64,000 bases of DNA from Mastigias papua (taxonomy: Eukaryota; Cnidaria; Scyphozoa; Rhizostomeae; Mastigiidae). The first letter of the stretch is position 1. Every line of letters begins with the position of its first letter. The notes below the pieces were generated by a model. The model worked only from the letters and a program-made list of their open reading frames with translations. It made no database searches and had not been told where the DNA came from. The DNA lies in the NCBI GenBank assembly GCA_964019165.1, contig OZ025282.1, positions 1,836,501-1,900,500 of the forward strand, written 5' to 3'. This document shows, piece after piece, positions 1 through 40,674 of the stretch. The position numbers and the translations under genes were made by a program.

Positions 1-140
1 AATTTATTATATGATGGGGCTAATGGAAAGGGGAGTTTCTATAGTTGCAGAATACATAAAAAGCTGCAAGATTACTATAATATATCATAGATGGAATCTA
101 AACATAGGTAGCGATACTATATGAGCATATATCAACAAAC

Positions 141-599
141 CAGCATTGGGAACATCCTCTAAAAGAGCTGGAAAATCATTCTTGAATACAAAGACGCCAT
201 CATAATTTGGATTGATCTAGAAAGCAACAAATACGAGCTCTTCCATCTAAGTGGGACACAATTTTACACGATTTGTGACCGTCTTATAACATCCCTTCAT
301 CTGCTCTCTCCACGAAAAAGTTCGACCTACCTCTAACAATACAACTAAAATGAAAAGAGGATAAAGTAAATAAAGTAATAACAGATTATTGCGTGTACTT
401 CGCCATTTGATCTTTTATTTCCAGGTCCAAGGGGATTGGTTGGATCATAACTAGGTATAGATTTCTCGGGTGGTTTTTCTGTTTTTCCTTGCCATGGCCT
501 CTTGGTCCGGTGAGGTGACACAAGAACCCAGTCGCCTCGTAAAGGATTGAATCTGCTGTGAGGGTGCTCAGTAGGTTCAAATGCAGCCTCAGATGCCAT
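141..599 (-). CDS. GALT: Galactose-1-phosphate uridylyltransferase, first two exons (partial)
   Basis: This is the 5' end of a GALT gene that runs off the left edge. The enzyme exchanges UMP between UDP-glucose and galactose-1-phosphate in the cytosolic Leloir pathway. Exon 1 is 399-599 (67 codons from the ATG at 599). It contains the family's N-terminal block HSRFNPLRGDWVLVSPHR followed by RPWQG and then NGE. Exon 2 is about 141-216 and continues in phase with INPNYDGVFVFKNDFP, which matches the GALT segment NPxYD...NDFPAL. The donor after NGE (GTACAC) and the acceptor CTAG both fit; the exon 2 donor (G|GTTTGT) is less certain. The catalytic His-Pro-His lies in exons outside the window. The gene is head-to-head with RPRD2. 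Family assignment is firm; the exon 2 end is inferred. Confidence 0.9.
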
Positions 600-1891
600 G
601 TTGCTAGCCTATGCTGCTATACGAATACTGCATACAAAAATCTTGTCATCAAATGACTTTGTAGTGAAAAAATAATACCCAGAAATGTAGCCTCATTCTA
701 ATACATCACACAATCGAGGTTAAGAGTTCAGTTGAGAAACACGTGCCAAATCGTGTCAGAGTAAGTTTTTTAAGGAAATTAAGCAAGATATTGTTCAGAA
801 CAGTCGTTATGAGACAATCTACAAGAGTTGAAAGCTGCATATACCCTTTTCACATTAATAAGTGTATCAAATCAAAAACATCTTGTTCCAGATGCCCTTT
901 ACAATACGACATTTTGCATGTGTGTGGTCAAAATCTTCCCTATTAACGAAAATTTGAAATCTGAAATCTACCCCTGCAGGATCACATACAAATAAAAATA
1001 ATATTTTACGTGCCCCCAGGATTAACGTGCTTTAGAGGAAAATTTCCACGAAGTGCCTTCAGTGGACACCTTGTCCCTGTCCTAGGCACGTGCAGTCATC
1101 CATGTCTATAATGGTGCAAAATACGAAAAACAGTTTCAGAATTTTCTAGCAAGAAGGCCCTTTCATTTGTTGAAAAGGGCAGGGGTGGAAACCCCCAGAA
1201 CGTCCCCGGTAGTTGCACCCTTCATTCAATTCATGAAGTATACCTACTTAGAGAGCTCCTCCTTTAAATCATTCTTATACTGTACATACTAATTTGTTGT
1301 TTTTCCTCTGTGTAGTTTCTTTTTGTAAATTGTAGATGTGTTATTAAAGTATATTCAATTGTATGTAACGCAATCTTGTTAAAGTATTATTTGTATGTAT
1401 GAGAATGTAAAGAATAAAATGAACTGAACTAAACTGAACTGAACTGAGTATGTGACGGAATACCGACTGTCATACTTGCCACATATATGCTCTAGGGTAT
1501 GATATGGTTATTCCTGAAACAGTTGCACTGAATGTCAGAATCTAAAACAATCCTTAGTAGTTTGGACCCTTTTTTAATGTAATAAAGGTGGTGATACAAG
1601 TCCTTGCGTATCTTCATGTTAGGCTCCGTGTCTGGAAATTTCATTTTTAGGCGAAATTTGTAAAAAAACGCTCTAAACTGCTGAGAATATTCGAAGAACT
1701 AGTATCAGAAATCAAATAAGTTCACGGGAAGATCAGGGGTGATTAGAAAAGCGGGCATACCTTAGATCAAAATTGGTAAGAATAGTGAGGCAAAACTATG
1801 TGAAGAACAAAAAATACAGAAAACATTAGGGGGCCAGGCTTGGAATTGACGCATGCGCAGCACGTGTATGCCTCCATCATCTGCCATCAAA
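600..1891. other. Divergent intergenic region GALT/RPRD2 with LINE-like 3' tail
   Basis: About 1.3 kb separates the GALT ATG (minus) from the RPRD2 ATG (plus), so it must hold both promoters. I see no clear core-promoter motif. Around 1290-1448 the sequence looks like the 3' end of a non-LTR retroelement: an AT-rich stretch, AATAAA, then a short degenerate tandem tract of the pentamer TGAAC at about 1417-1448. The open frame at 743-946 resembles no family I know and I treat it as noncoding. Confidence 0.45.
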
Positions 1892-12598
<10,707 letters not shown>

Positions 12599-15500
12599 TT
12601 ATGTTTTGATAGTGCTATAGCAAGTGAGAGGAGATTAAATAGTCTTTTAAACTCTTTCACACGGGCGCCTGCCCACCGAAATAGTGAAGAGGAAGCACAA
12701 AGACAAGGGGAACATTAGACATTATTGAGCCTTAATGGTGAGCCTTCATATGGTGCTTTGGTTCTTCCAATTGTTGTTGGGTTTTGAAGCAGCAAAACGG
12801 GACCTCTTTCACATCCTATTTTAGAATTCTACTGAAGTGTTTCGGTTTCCTACATTGGTCTTTTCTCGGCAAAGCCATGCGGACTAGATAGGCATATGTT
12901 GCGCCAAATAAGTCCCTTAAACAGGGTGTATGGCTGCTTCTATAGGTACCCAGAAGTGCAGGCGCCCTTGTTCTAAGCATTGGTTCCTTCTGTCAAGGGG
13001 AGCCGGCCTTGTTTTGGTACTGGACTAGGAGCTAGGCATACTAGAGTTTTAGTATCAAAGTATATTTGTTTTCGGTTTGTAGACAATGAGATTTTTAAAT
13101 GAGACAATGATGGAAAGTTATTTAATGGGTTTATTCAGATCTGCTCTCAGTAGATCCCTCATCCAGGAGTAGCAATGTGTTATGATGGTAATATCGCATA
13201 ATCAGGCGTCAAATTTTAAGGCATTGGGGAAAGAGACATGTCACCTGATGCTAACTATTAAGAACCAAGGGTGATACCTATGCACAGGGTTAAATTTTTG
13301 GGTAAGGTTACAAAACTGTAGTCATAGATATTGTTTGTTTACTGATGCCATATTGAAACAGTTAACATTTTTGATGTGAAACTCTCATTTTGCCAGTTTC
13401 AATGTTTTTATCTGGAATAGGAGATTGTTGCACGAAATATATGCCCGTTTAGCGCAAGAAGCCAGCAGCCCAGCATATTTTGATTTTCCTTCATTTGACG
13501 TATGTCCTTTGGAGAGTAAACATGTATTGTACACCCATTTTAGTTTTGTTAAAGTTATATTTCAATGGTTGACTTTGAAGTCAGAGAACACTAGCCTTGA
13601 AATTGAATTTGTTAACACCAAAAATGATTTAAAAAGTGAAGATACTAAAGAGTTTTTGAAGTTGGAGAGGAAGCCAATTTTGAATTTGAAGCGAGCAGTT
13701 TCGACGTGGATTTTCTAGCTTATTCTCTATGACTTGTACACATCTTTGCTTTGCTATGATTTTAAGTTCTCGTGATATAAGTCTTGCTTGGGGTTTTTGT
13801 AATTGTTTTCGTTTTCGAAGGCTTATGGGCGCAGCTTAGCTTCTAAGTGTGACGAGTAGACAGTTCTAGGCATCTTCTCAGTTTAGATAATGCCGCAAGT
13901 ACGTTTATGGATAAAGAATAGTTACCAATTAATTTATCTTTTAAATGTGCTGCAGTCAATTAATTAGCCTTTACATCTAGCACAATTGTGCACACATGAC
14001 TGTTCTATCATGTCCTATCTTTCAGCAGCCCCAATAGGAATACCCAATAGGAATGACCATTGCTTGTATCTTGTGTACGTTAGTAAGAGATGCGTCCTTA
14101 AGGACAGGATAAGACAAGACAGGATAGGATAGAATAGGATAGGATAGGATAGGATAGAATAGGAAAGGAAAGGGTAGGATTTTATTCGCCGTTTTGTATT
14201 TGAAGATTGAAAATCTTTGTACGTTCTATAGTCCTTCACAAGACAGAGCTAGTGCATTATAGATTTTAGTGTACTTGAGACTAACGTAGGCTTCCGGCTA
14301 TCGTTACTTTAAACACAAGTGGAAAAGTTCAAGCATGGTGGTTAATTTTGAAATAATGCTATACCTGAATGTGAATGCCAACACACCAAACAAATAACAC
14401 CCATTTTTATCTCCGTAGAAGTCCTTAAGTACGAGATTTGACAGTGTATTTTATTGTGTTTTTAATTTTGTCATTTTGGTTGCGAATCATATCATGTCGA
14501 TTTTTCAAAGGAAACTTTAATCTTATAATAGATATCTTTTATGTTGTATTTATAGTTATTTTCTGTTTGTTGACAACTATTTGTTAGCATTTCTTTCTTG
14601 TCGAATTTTTTATGGTCAGTTGGGATAGAACCCCCCTTTGATATGGCAACTTGCGCTGAATGTTTTCCAGGGTATACCAAAATGGGGCATAGGATTTTTA
14701 CAATAGTCTTACTAAATGGGCATTCTATGATCATTCCGTAGCGAAACTGCTGTTCTACTCAGCAAGTGCCGCTCAGTGCTCCATAGCCTTTCTGGGCAAC
14801 ATTGTTGAAAACCCTTTTGGCAAACATGATGAGAAGTTACACTAAGTCTGATGGTTTTTTGTAAAATTAGTGAAAATGTATACTCGAATTGAGAAAGCGT
14901 GTTGATAAAGATAGCTAGAGAACACTTTTTGTTAAGAGGTTTGGGTGTTACCCGTCGAATGAAAGTGAACTGTTTCAGATCTCTGTGCTTACTCGAAATA
15001 GAGAGAACTGCCTAAATTTTAGGATATGATCTCAAACGCTTGTAGGGAAAAACCCGATCATCGCATAGCCAGCCAATTACAGTCTTAAAGAAGAGCGAAG
15101 AGAAAAAATCCATATCGCCCTTAGAAGAAAGATTTCATGGGCGTAAAACAGACAAAATAATGTTAGTATGAAGAACACCATTAAGTTACAATGTAATAAG
15201 CGGGCTGAATTCGATAATCTCGGTAGTCGTAAATGAGCCTAAATTATGAGTCAGTTTAACATAGGAATCTGTCGAAAAGATGGTTCAGCATGGCGTAATC
15301 AAACTTAGCATACCTTTTTAGTCTTGATATTCTGCAACGTTTAGAAGAGATAAAAGATTTAAAATTCTAATGGTAGCGATCCTTTGATTATTGGTAGAAA
15401 TCCCATTTGTTGCAAAGTCTACTAAATCAATATCGTGAACAGGACTCACTCCAGGCCATCTTGAGCCTTGCATGTTCGCGACACCGCATCTTTCCAAACG

Positions 15501-17724
15501 GAAACATTTTTCAACGTCTTTCTCTGTGAGTTTTCTGTGCACCCTGCCATACCTACATCTTGAAGATGAAATGGCAAAAATAGATTTTTTATAGTTTAAC
15601 AAAAACTTCGGCTTTTAGCCATTGTTCATGATAAACGTCGAAACTCTTCCCAATTGGTAACGTATTTTGGGGCTTGTAATGTCCTCACTACGGACCAGTT
15701 GGAGTATTGAAATCTCTCACTCACATATTCGTCTGTAAAGATTAGCATTTTAACACTGTATATATCGTTTTTGAATGTTACTATCTTAGAGAGTTAAAAT
15801 ACCATTGTTCCGTTAGACTGAAGTGTATATACAAATTTCATATATGTTATTAGTGAAATTACAAAGGTATACTGAAAGGTTGTAGAACTCGAGAACTTTG
15901 CCTTGGATTTTTCATGTCTCCTTCTTTCATGCGCTTGCTTTGGCCCCACAAGTAGCCATGTCCTTTTCATGGTCCCGATCTTTGTTAACTCTTCAATTCT
16001 CGTCAGAAGTAGAACAATTTCTCAACAGCTTTCAATCACAGCGCAGGTGGCCAAGCGCCTCCAGCGTGCGTACCACGCAAAGCAAAATTCAGATTGATAA
16101 AACTTTCCTATGTATCTAATATCTCAATTCAGTATGTTCACTCGAGATGGCAAGAAGCTGCCAGCTTTTTTTCATTCAGTTAATGAATTTTTGCTTTATC
16201 ATAAGCCAAAAGTTCTTTGCTAGCTTTGGGTGCTAGCCAATCTTGGTTGATGGGGCCACCGTGATTAAAGAATTTTAAAATTGAAAAAAATTGAAAAAAA
16301 ATGTATGTACATAGATCTGTGGTATACCATTTCTCTACTGGCCGATGTTGGATTTTCACATCATTTATAACGCGAAGTAACAATTTTCTGCTAGTCTGCA
16401 GAAAAAGTGCCTTCTGTTGAATATTAATTTTGAATTAAATGATATACTATTCTTTCTGAGCTTCTGACACTGCTGTCCTATAGAAGGCCCCCACTCTGTG
16501 GTCATCTGGGCTTGCAACGGAACAGATCATTGCACCCCAGTAGATAAGTAGAATTCAATATCAGTGAAAAACCTAAGCAATCATAGGTTTTAGACGATAT
16601 TCTTGGTCACTTGCCTAAAACAACTTCTCAGCTTGCACGCACTTTTCAGTTTTCTCCTTTTTTCAGTTTTCTCCCACATCTGAACTAACGAAAGATTCAA
16701 TTAGAGTTTCATTAACCATTCACTCACATGTAGCAAATTTTATTCAAATTCTACACTGTTTCGTTATCCGTCAGGCAGGGAGAGAGAGAACAAAACAAAG
16801 CACAATGAAGTAACCAGACTTTTCTATAGCATGACGTCACATTTCTACACTATTTTGCAAAGTAAATTCTCATTCTAGCTTACAATACAATTCTTTTTAC
16901 ACTGATTTTGCCACTAGATATAAGACAGCATCTATGAAGTAGCTTTTAACTTGAAGGCTAGGAGAAAATGTTATTGTTGAGGCCATGGAAGGAACCCATC
17001 GTTTGAGCTCTCCTTAACAACCCTATTAAAATGATTGTGAATAAAAGAGGAAGCCCATTTTCAGACTCGTAAATGGCTGCCATAATTCACAAACATCAAT
17101 TGATTGAAAGATTAGATGTAATACAACGTTCACAGCTTGAATCAAAATCGAAACATGTTATACACTTTTCGATAGAAACTGGACTTTTAACAGTCAATCC
17201 TCGAATCTTGCGATTCGTAGAACAAGTAAGAATTCGCCTCTGTACCAAAGAAAAATAGATGAAACTAACAACCATATAATATCGCAATGATACAAATATT
17301 TCCTATTTTAATAGCTAGTTTTCATACAAATTTGCAAGACGATTGAATTTGTGAGCAGCACGAAATAACGCAATTCAGCCTCATGTAACTTGTAATAGCT
17401 CATTTAGTAGTCATTAGAAAGTGTATAAAGAGGGCCTCTCCCTACGATGAAGTGGTCCGTTCAGTTCTTCAAACTGGTGTCCATTGCAGCTTAATATGCT
17501 ATGCTGAATCTATTGACTATGTCTTAACTTTTCCTTGAATGCTAAGGAGAGGTGAAGGTAATATCGGAAAAAGTTCTAAGTACTGAAAATAGAGCCATTA
17601 AATGCACAGAGAGACAAGGTCAAGATAGCTAATACAAAGGTCTAAAAAAGATATATCCATTGAGTTTATTCGCTGATAATTAGAGCTTATACACACGCTG
17701 AATTGCAATGGTTTGATCTAACCT
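12599..17724. other. Tail-to-tail intergenic region RPRD2/SLC25A46
   Basis: About 5.1 kb lies between the two stop codons. I see no recognizable gene. The first part is presumably RPRD2 3' UTR. Around 14107-14180 there is a degenerate AGGAT/AGAAT tandem tract followed by a segment that, read on minus, looks like a retroelement 3' end. An open frame at 15318-15602 (minus) matches no family I know. Confidence 0.6.
14107..14180 (-). repeat. (AGGAT)n degenerate pentanucleotide tract, probable retroelement tail
   Basis: Tandem AGGAT with AGAAT/AGGAA variants. On the minus strand it follows an AATAAAATCC-like sequence, the usual arrangement of a short tandem tail at the 3' end of a CR1/L2-type element. 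The body of the element is not recognizable. Confidence 0.6.
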
Positions 17725-20700
17725 CTACTTCTTAGCTAATGAGCCTTCAGGCGATTGTGGCATACGCTTGAATATTGCTTTAGTCACTTTGAGCACACAC
17801 GCCTGTAATATGAACTGAAAAATCAAGGCACCAATGCCTTTATACAAAGCTGATGCTCCTTCCTCGCGATACATTGTCTGAGCGCAGTCTTTTATTCCGT
17901 TGTAATTAGTACATAGGGGTACAACACCGATGCCATTGTCTGTGTCATCAATAATCGTCCTCGTTCCTTGCACGTGCAAGCGTAAGACTATAGTCTCTAG
18001 AGGAAATAACAGCAAATCAGCGACAAGGGCCGATAAAAATCCAGCCAAAAGCTGAATGTAGTAAGTCTTTCCCGCTTCAATTGGTATATCCTCCTTAGGT
18101 TTCTTGTTATCTCTATCTATTGAGCCTCGTTTAATGATTGCGTTCTGAATTATTGATGTCAGAACGTAGCGAAACATGCCGTGGAGAAGAGTTGGCGCTA
18201 TAAGGAGGTACATAGGCAAAAGCCGGCCATGACCACGTGCTTGATACCAACCAGCAAGGCGATAGATCACATCCTTGAGGAAGTCCAGTACCGATCTTGT
18301 TTCATTTAGCTGATAACTCTACAAGGTGAGATGAAATATACGCATAATACATACATACATACATACATACATACATACATACATACATACATACATACAT
18401 ACATACATACATACATACATACATACATACATACATACATACATACATACATACATACATACATACATACATACATACATACATACATACATACATACAT
18501 ACATACATACATACATACATACATACATACATACATACATACATGATGATGGCTGCAACTCGTATTCGGGAATTGCCACTGCTTAACTGAAACACAGTTC
18601 ACTGATGAGCAGCCCTGATGTGGCTTTTTAGTCCAGCTACTAGAGACTTGCATTCCTTGGCATAGGTTCTACAGACATGAACAGCTCTGGCGAGAGGCTC
18701 TGCTACGTACATACATACAAACATACATATAAATGGTACAAAGCATAACTATTTCACGTGGTATGGTGGTAAGCAGGATATTTTTTACATATCTAAAAAC
18801 TCATTCTCTTATTGCTTAAGTTTTGTGTATTATTTCTTATCATTTGTATGAATTAAACTGCCTATCTCAAATTGAAATGCTACTTTGATATGAAATCATT
18901 GCATTAACATAATGAAAAGGTGCAAGAACAACAACCAACAAGTACAAAATTAGACATCTTGGATTTCTTACTTGAACAGAGTCAACCAAACTTGCAGAGT
19001 AGAATGGTAAGGTAACAATGAGACCAAGGCTGTGGAAATGAAAACAAATTAAAAATATTGAAATATCCTCCATAGGTAGTGGGCTAAAGATGGGCTATAG
19101 GAAGACTACTAACTGTCAATTAAACATCTTACCATTTGAGAATCTGGTTTCCTAAAACTTTCTTAATGCCAACTTGTTCTTCATTTGTGAGATCCCTGTT
19201 TAAAAGAGTCATCAAGATAGATATTTCAATATTTGTGTAAATAGTCCAAGAAACAATTATAATCTACACATCATATAAAAATCTGCTGTCCTAATACATT
19301 TATTATTTAAATACTAATTATCCTAAGAACTAAATTAAATACAAATTAACTCCAAATCATCCAAAACATCAACTTACTTTAAGCTGATAAAAGCAAAACA
19401 GGGAAAAAACATGAGACTGTGATAAATACCTTGGTATTTTCATGATCTCACTTATGCCAACTTCAGTGAGGATTACAATTCCTTGGAAAACAAAAGATGT
19501 CCCCCAGCCTTTCCATAGTGCTCCAAGACCCTAGAAAATGAACAACTATATTGAGACAAACCCCCAATACCTTCCTTGGGGAGCATGTATTACTCCTGAA
19601 GAAGCAGGATATTCTTAAAGCTTGTGGCAATTCGTGGACACTTCCAAAATGAAAGCAATGAGAATCATATAAAAGAAAAAAACTAATAAATCAATATCTT
19701 TTTGAAACATCTCTACAAACTGAAAACTATATAAGAAACATACTTGTGTTCTTTGAATCCTGAGCATCAACTGGAAAACTGTGAATGGTGTTAAGTGGTA
19801 CTCAAGCGCAGCATGGTTTACCTCCAATGAAAAAGATACAATTCCTTGAGGCTAAATTCAACAATTAATAGGCTACAAGGCACCTCAAAGAAATGCAATT
19901 TTATCTTGAAAAAAGAATGATTTAGAAAGATATCCTTCCAAAATATTAAAAATACTGATATAAAAAAGGAATTTTGTTATAAATTAGGTTCACTGCCAAG
20001 TACAAAGTGGTCTCAACTTCTTTTCAAATCATAGATCTATATAATAATATTATTGCTTTCTTAATTCCTGTCCTGCCACAATATAGTCCAGAGAGGCACC
20101 AAAGAGGGTGGGGGCATGCAGAGATGAGGAACAAAAAAGGACCAGTTTAAGATCACTAGCATTGGCCTATATAACATCAAGAAGGTAACAAAGACCGAGG
20201 CTCAAAACTCTTGTGCCAATTAGGATGGGCTATGAAATCATGCTACTTATGATAACATTTCTATAAACAATACCTGACACTGCCTTCGAATAATACAAAC
20301 TGGATAAGTGAGAAGCTCTTGTACATAAAGACTAAAAAGAGAAAGGAATAATTGATAATACAAAGACTACTTAATTCATGGGAATATATTAAAAATAGAA
20401 TCATTGCAAAAATAAACACAAACTATTGACCAAAAGAAACATACCTTCCTACACCTAAACAAAAGCCAGTCAATCTAGTCCAGTTTTCTGAAAAAGGAAA
20501 ATATGTATCACAAAAAATTCCCAGCTTCTTCAAAACCTAAGTGAAATGAAAGCAGTTGATCTATATTGACTGGCTCACATGTACAGTGTACATTTGAAAA
20601 GAGTGTTGGCAATGAGAAGTAGATATGATTTGGGTTCCCACCATGCTTATGAATGCAAATAAAATAATCCCAAGATATAAGAACAAAAAATGGCTCATAA

Positions 20701-21603
20701 AGGAGCTGGAATTTTGTTGCTACAAATACTGTGGCTCAATTAAGGGAAACTTATCAAGTCCTTACAATAAGTGACAGGGCCTGCCTGTAGAGTATGGTAT
20801 TTTCAGTGAGATATGCAGTGTGCACAAGCATAAGGCCAGGTGTTTAAGTGTTCATTCGTTTTCAGGTGTGCACTTTATGAAGACACTTGAATATTTGGCT
20901 AGTAAAGCCCGTTCAGTTACCTCCTGTTGTCTTTCACCTTGAAAATTGCTGAACCGAACAACATGCAAGTCAAAGCCATTTCTATTACATTATTATCTTT
21001 ATAATAGCTGGAAAATATTCAAACTAGCCTTTCACAATACCCTGTCACCTTTCAACACTCTGTTACGCCCATTTCTGAATGTGCAGTATAAATGAAAACA
21101 AAAATCTCAAGTGTGCACTTGCCAAACTCTGCAGTTTGGTATTAGTGGATTGTAATAGGAAGAATGACTATTATTGCATATTTTCCATGCAAAAATCCTT
21201 AAGACATATTAAAATACGCCGCTGTACAGCAAGTATAAGATTTCTGTGCACCAAATACTGTATCTGCGGCTTGATCCCCTCGGCTCCAGCTTGGCCTGAA
21301 GGCAGGCCTATACTTTACATAATAATTTTTTCGAGACTCGGGGGTCTCCTTACCATCCTCTGTTGAATTTATCGAGCTCTTTGATACTGCTTTCAAAATA
21401 CGCATCTCAGATTCACTCAGCGAACTGCCTTTCTGCTTCGCTTGGTACTCTTCCTCTACTTCTACAAGCTGTTCTCTATTTGGGCCTACATTTCTTCCAT
21501 CTATTCTGCCTCTTGCTGACCCTCGTGCAGCCGTGCCTTCTGTTTCTTCAACGTCGTGCGCTGTACCTGACCTTTTAAATCCAAAAAGGCTGTTAAACAC
21601 CAT
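17725..21603 (-). CDS. SLC25A46: Solute carrier family 25 member 46, outer mitochondrial membrane carrier-like protein
   Basis: SLC25A46 is a divergent mitochondrial carrier-fold protein of the outer membrane, involved in fission, cristae organization and lipid handling. Eight exons in minus order: 21252-21603, 20445-20487, 20274-20331, 19744-19821, 19430-19530, 19133-19195, 18972-19029 and 17725-18309. They join in phase to 445 aa (human 418). Landmarks shared with the family are CIIRRQCQ, then EYHLTPFTVFQL, GLGALWKGWGTSFVFQG, LPFYSASLVDSVQ, and the C-terminal carrier signature region LETIVLRLHVQGTRTIIDD and YKGIGALIFQF. The N-terminal 120 residues are polar and poorly conserved, as in other species. 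The start codon is 174 bp from the divergent SLC30A5 start. The last intron carries a (CATA)n tract. Confidence 0.95.
18344..18544. repeat. (CATA)n tetranucleotide microsatellite, about 200 bp
   Basis: About 50 uninterrupted CATA/TACA units in the last intron of SLC25A46, 35 bp upstream (in transcript sense) of the final exon. A short satellite of the same unit is at about 18706-18728. The open frames rich in MYVC or HTYI here are translations of the repeat. Confidence 0.95.
20780..21140 (+). repeat. Dispersed repeat, copy 1 (SLC25A46 intron 1)
   Basis: The best-conserved part is about 21034-21140: a segment with CCTGTCACCTTTCAA and CGCCCATTTCTGAATGTG, ending in TTGCCAAACTCTGCAG. The same order of motifs recurs at about 22485-22590. 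Upstream parts (CAGGTGTGCACTT) are also shared, so the full unit may be 250-350 bp. Family unknown; no terminal inverted repeats are obvious. Confidence 0.65.
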
Positions 21604-21777
21604 TGCTTGATAACTTTTTGAGACTTATCATAAACAAACTTTTCTATATTTTTCTATCCAGGATTGTAATGCTAACAAGAAAAGCTGGAGGGGGGCGCCT
21701 TTTGAGGTGGCCTCGTTTTTAGACTTCAATTCAGTTCAATGTTTTGAATGAGGAAAGTCTGATGACAACGATGCAAA
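21604..21777. promoter_or_regulatory. 174-bp bidirectional promoter region SLC25A46/SLC30A5
   Basis: The ATG codons of two divergent genes sit at 21603 (minus) and 21778 (plus), leaving 174 bp for both 5' UTRs and both core promoters unless transcription starts inside the genes. A GC-box-like run GAGGGGGGCGCC at about 21688 is the only striking motif in otherwise AT-rich sequence. I see no convincing TATA box. The assignment is from position only. Confidence 0.6.
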
Positions 21778-35027
<13,250 letters not shown>

Positions 35028-36024
35028 TGTTAATATCAGTTTTGGTTAGAAATATTGTATTTGAATTTAGGAGTCTAGTGTTCAATTTTGTAATTGGTTA
35101 TTTTGTATCCATTCCAATGAGTTTCCCGTCCTTATCATGTAGCCGCATAATGTATTGCCAAGCAATGTGTCTAGTGCGTCCATGAAGATTGTCTTGAGAG
35201 TCTTCCGTATTGTTTAAATCATTAGCAGTGATCTTTATTGTCATGATCTGATTTAATCGTTGGGGGCTAGTGTATGTGGCAATTGCGAACTTTGTAACCT
35301 AAGGACACCTCTAACGTGGAGCGTTTTTCCTTCTCCAATCAATTGATGTAGTTGGGGGGAACACACCTGGCAACTGGGAGTGACCAACTTATTCTGGATG
35401 GGAGCAAAATGGAAGTGACAACATCTACGTCTTGGTGGGTGTGGACATCCCCAACCAGACTGAATTGGCCATCCCCGGTCAGTGAGCATGTTCACTCCTA
35501 ACCAAATCAGAGTCATATACGTGTTTTTTTTATAAGCATGCAAATTTTTGAAAATAGGCTGAGGTATGCTTAGCAAGGAAGCTCAGACAGGCTTAAAATA
35601 TGCTTAAATTATGCTTATTTTTAGAAAAAAGGTTAGATCTCAATTTTTATAGTACGTGAAAAGGTTTCAACGTTAAGGTTGATTCAATAGATTTAAACTG
35701 GTTGATTCAAACATTTTGTGTGCAAGACGGGGGTTTACCCACTTCTTAGATTCTTTCCCGGGAATTATGACACTTTCTAATGTTTTGTTTGTTTCAAAAA
35801 CCTCAGAACTAAAAACGACACTACATAAGTATAAATACCAAGGCTGGGGAATATGCTTAGCATATGCTTAAAAAATTGTCCTATCTGAGCCTGGATATGC
35901 TTATAAACGCTATGCTTATAAAGAAAAAAACATGTAATCAGTCTCCCTGATTGACGATATTCCCCTGCGGTACCTCGAAGGAGCTTTGAAAGAATTGTTG
36001 GAAAGAGGCTGCAGAAAGTCCAAG
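35028..36024. other. SLC30A5 3' region / AP5Z1 upstream region
   Basis: About 1 kb between two same-strand genes. It should contain the SLC30A5 3' UTR and the AP5Z1 promoter. The only repetition seen is several copies of ATATGCTTA/TATGCTTA at about 35570-35930. The frame of AP5Z1 stays open upstream of its ATG to a stop at 35935-35937, with a hydrophilic, helix-like peptide, so a further 5' coding exon cannot be excluded. Confidence 0.5.

Positions 36025-40674
<4,650 letters not shown>

Noticed and set aside
13425..13718. 97-residue plus-strand frame downstream of RPRD2
   Set aside because: No family resemblance and it lies in the probable RPRD2 3' UTR.
15318..15602. 94-residue minus-strand open frame with fairly mixed composition
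   Set aside because: No recognizable family, no convincing splice partners, and not part of either neighbouring gene. A homology search or RNA-seq would be needed to revive it.
18302..18653. Open frames rich in MYVC or HTYI
   Set aside because: Translations of the (CATA)n tetranucleotide repeat, interrupted by intron sequence of SLC25A46.
21670..21706. Alternative first coding exon for SLC30A5 starting MLTRKAGG
   Set aside because: It would fit the phase but needs a poor donor (AG|GTGGCC). The exon at 21778-21866 has a strong donor (AG|GTAAGA) and the same phase.
35986..36024. AP5Z1 start at a TTG codon at 35986
   Set aside because: Non-ATG initiation is unlikely. The ATG at 36025 is the first in frame, though an upstream exon remains possible.
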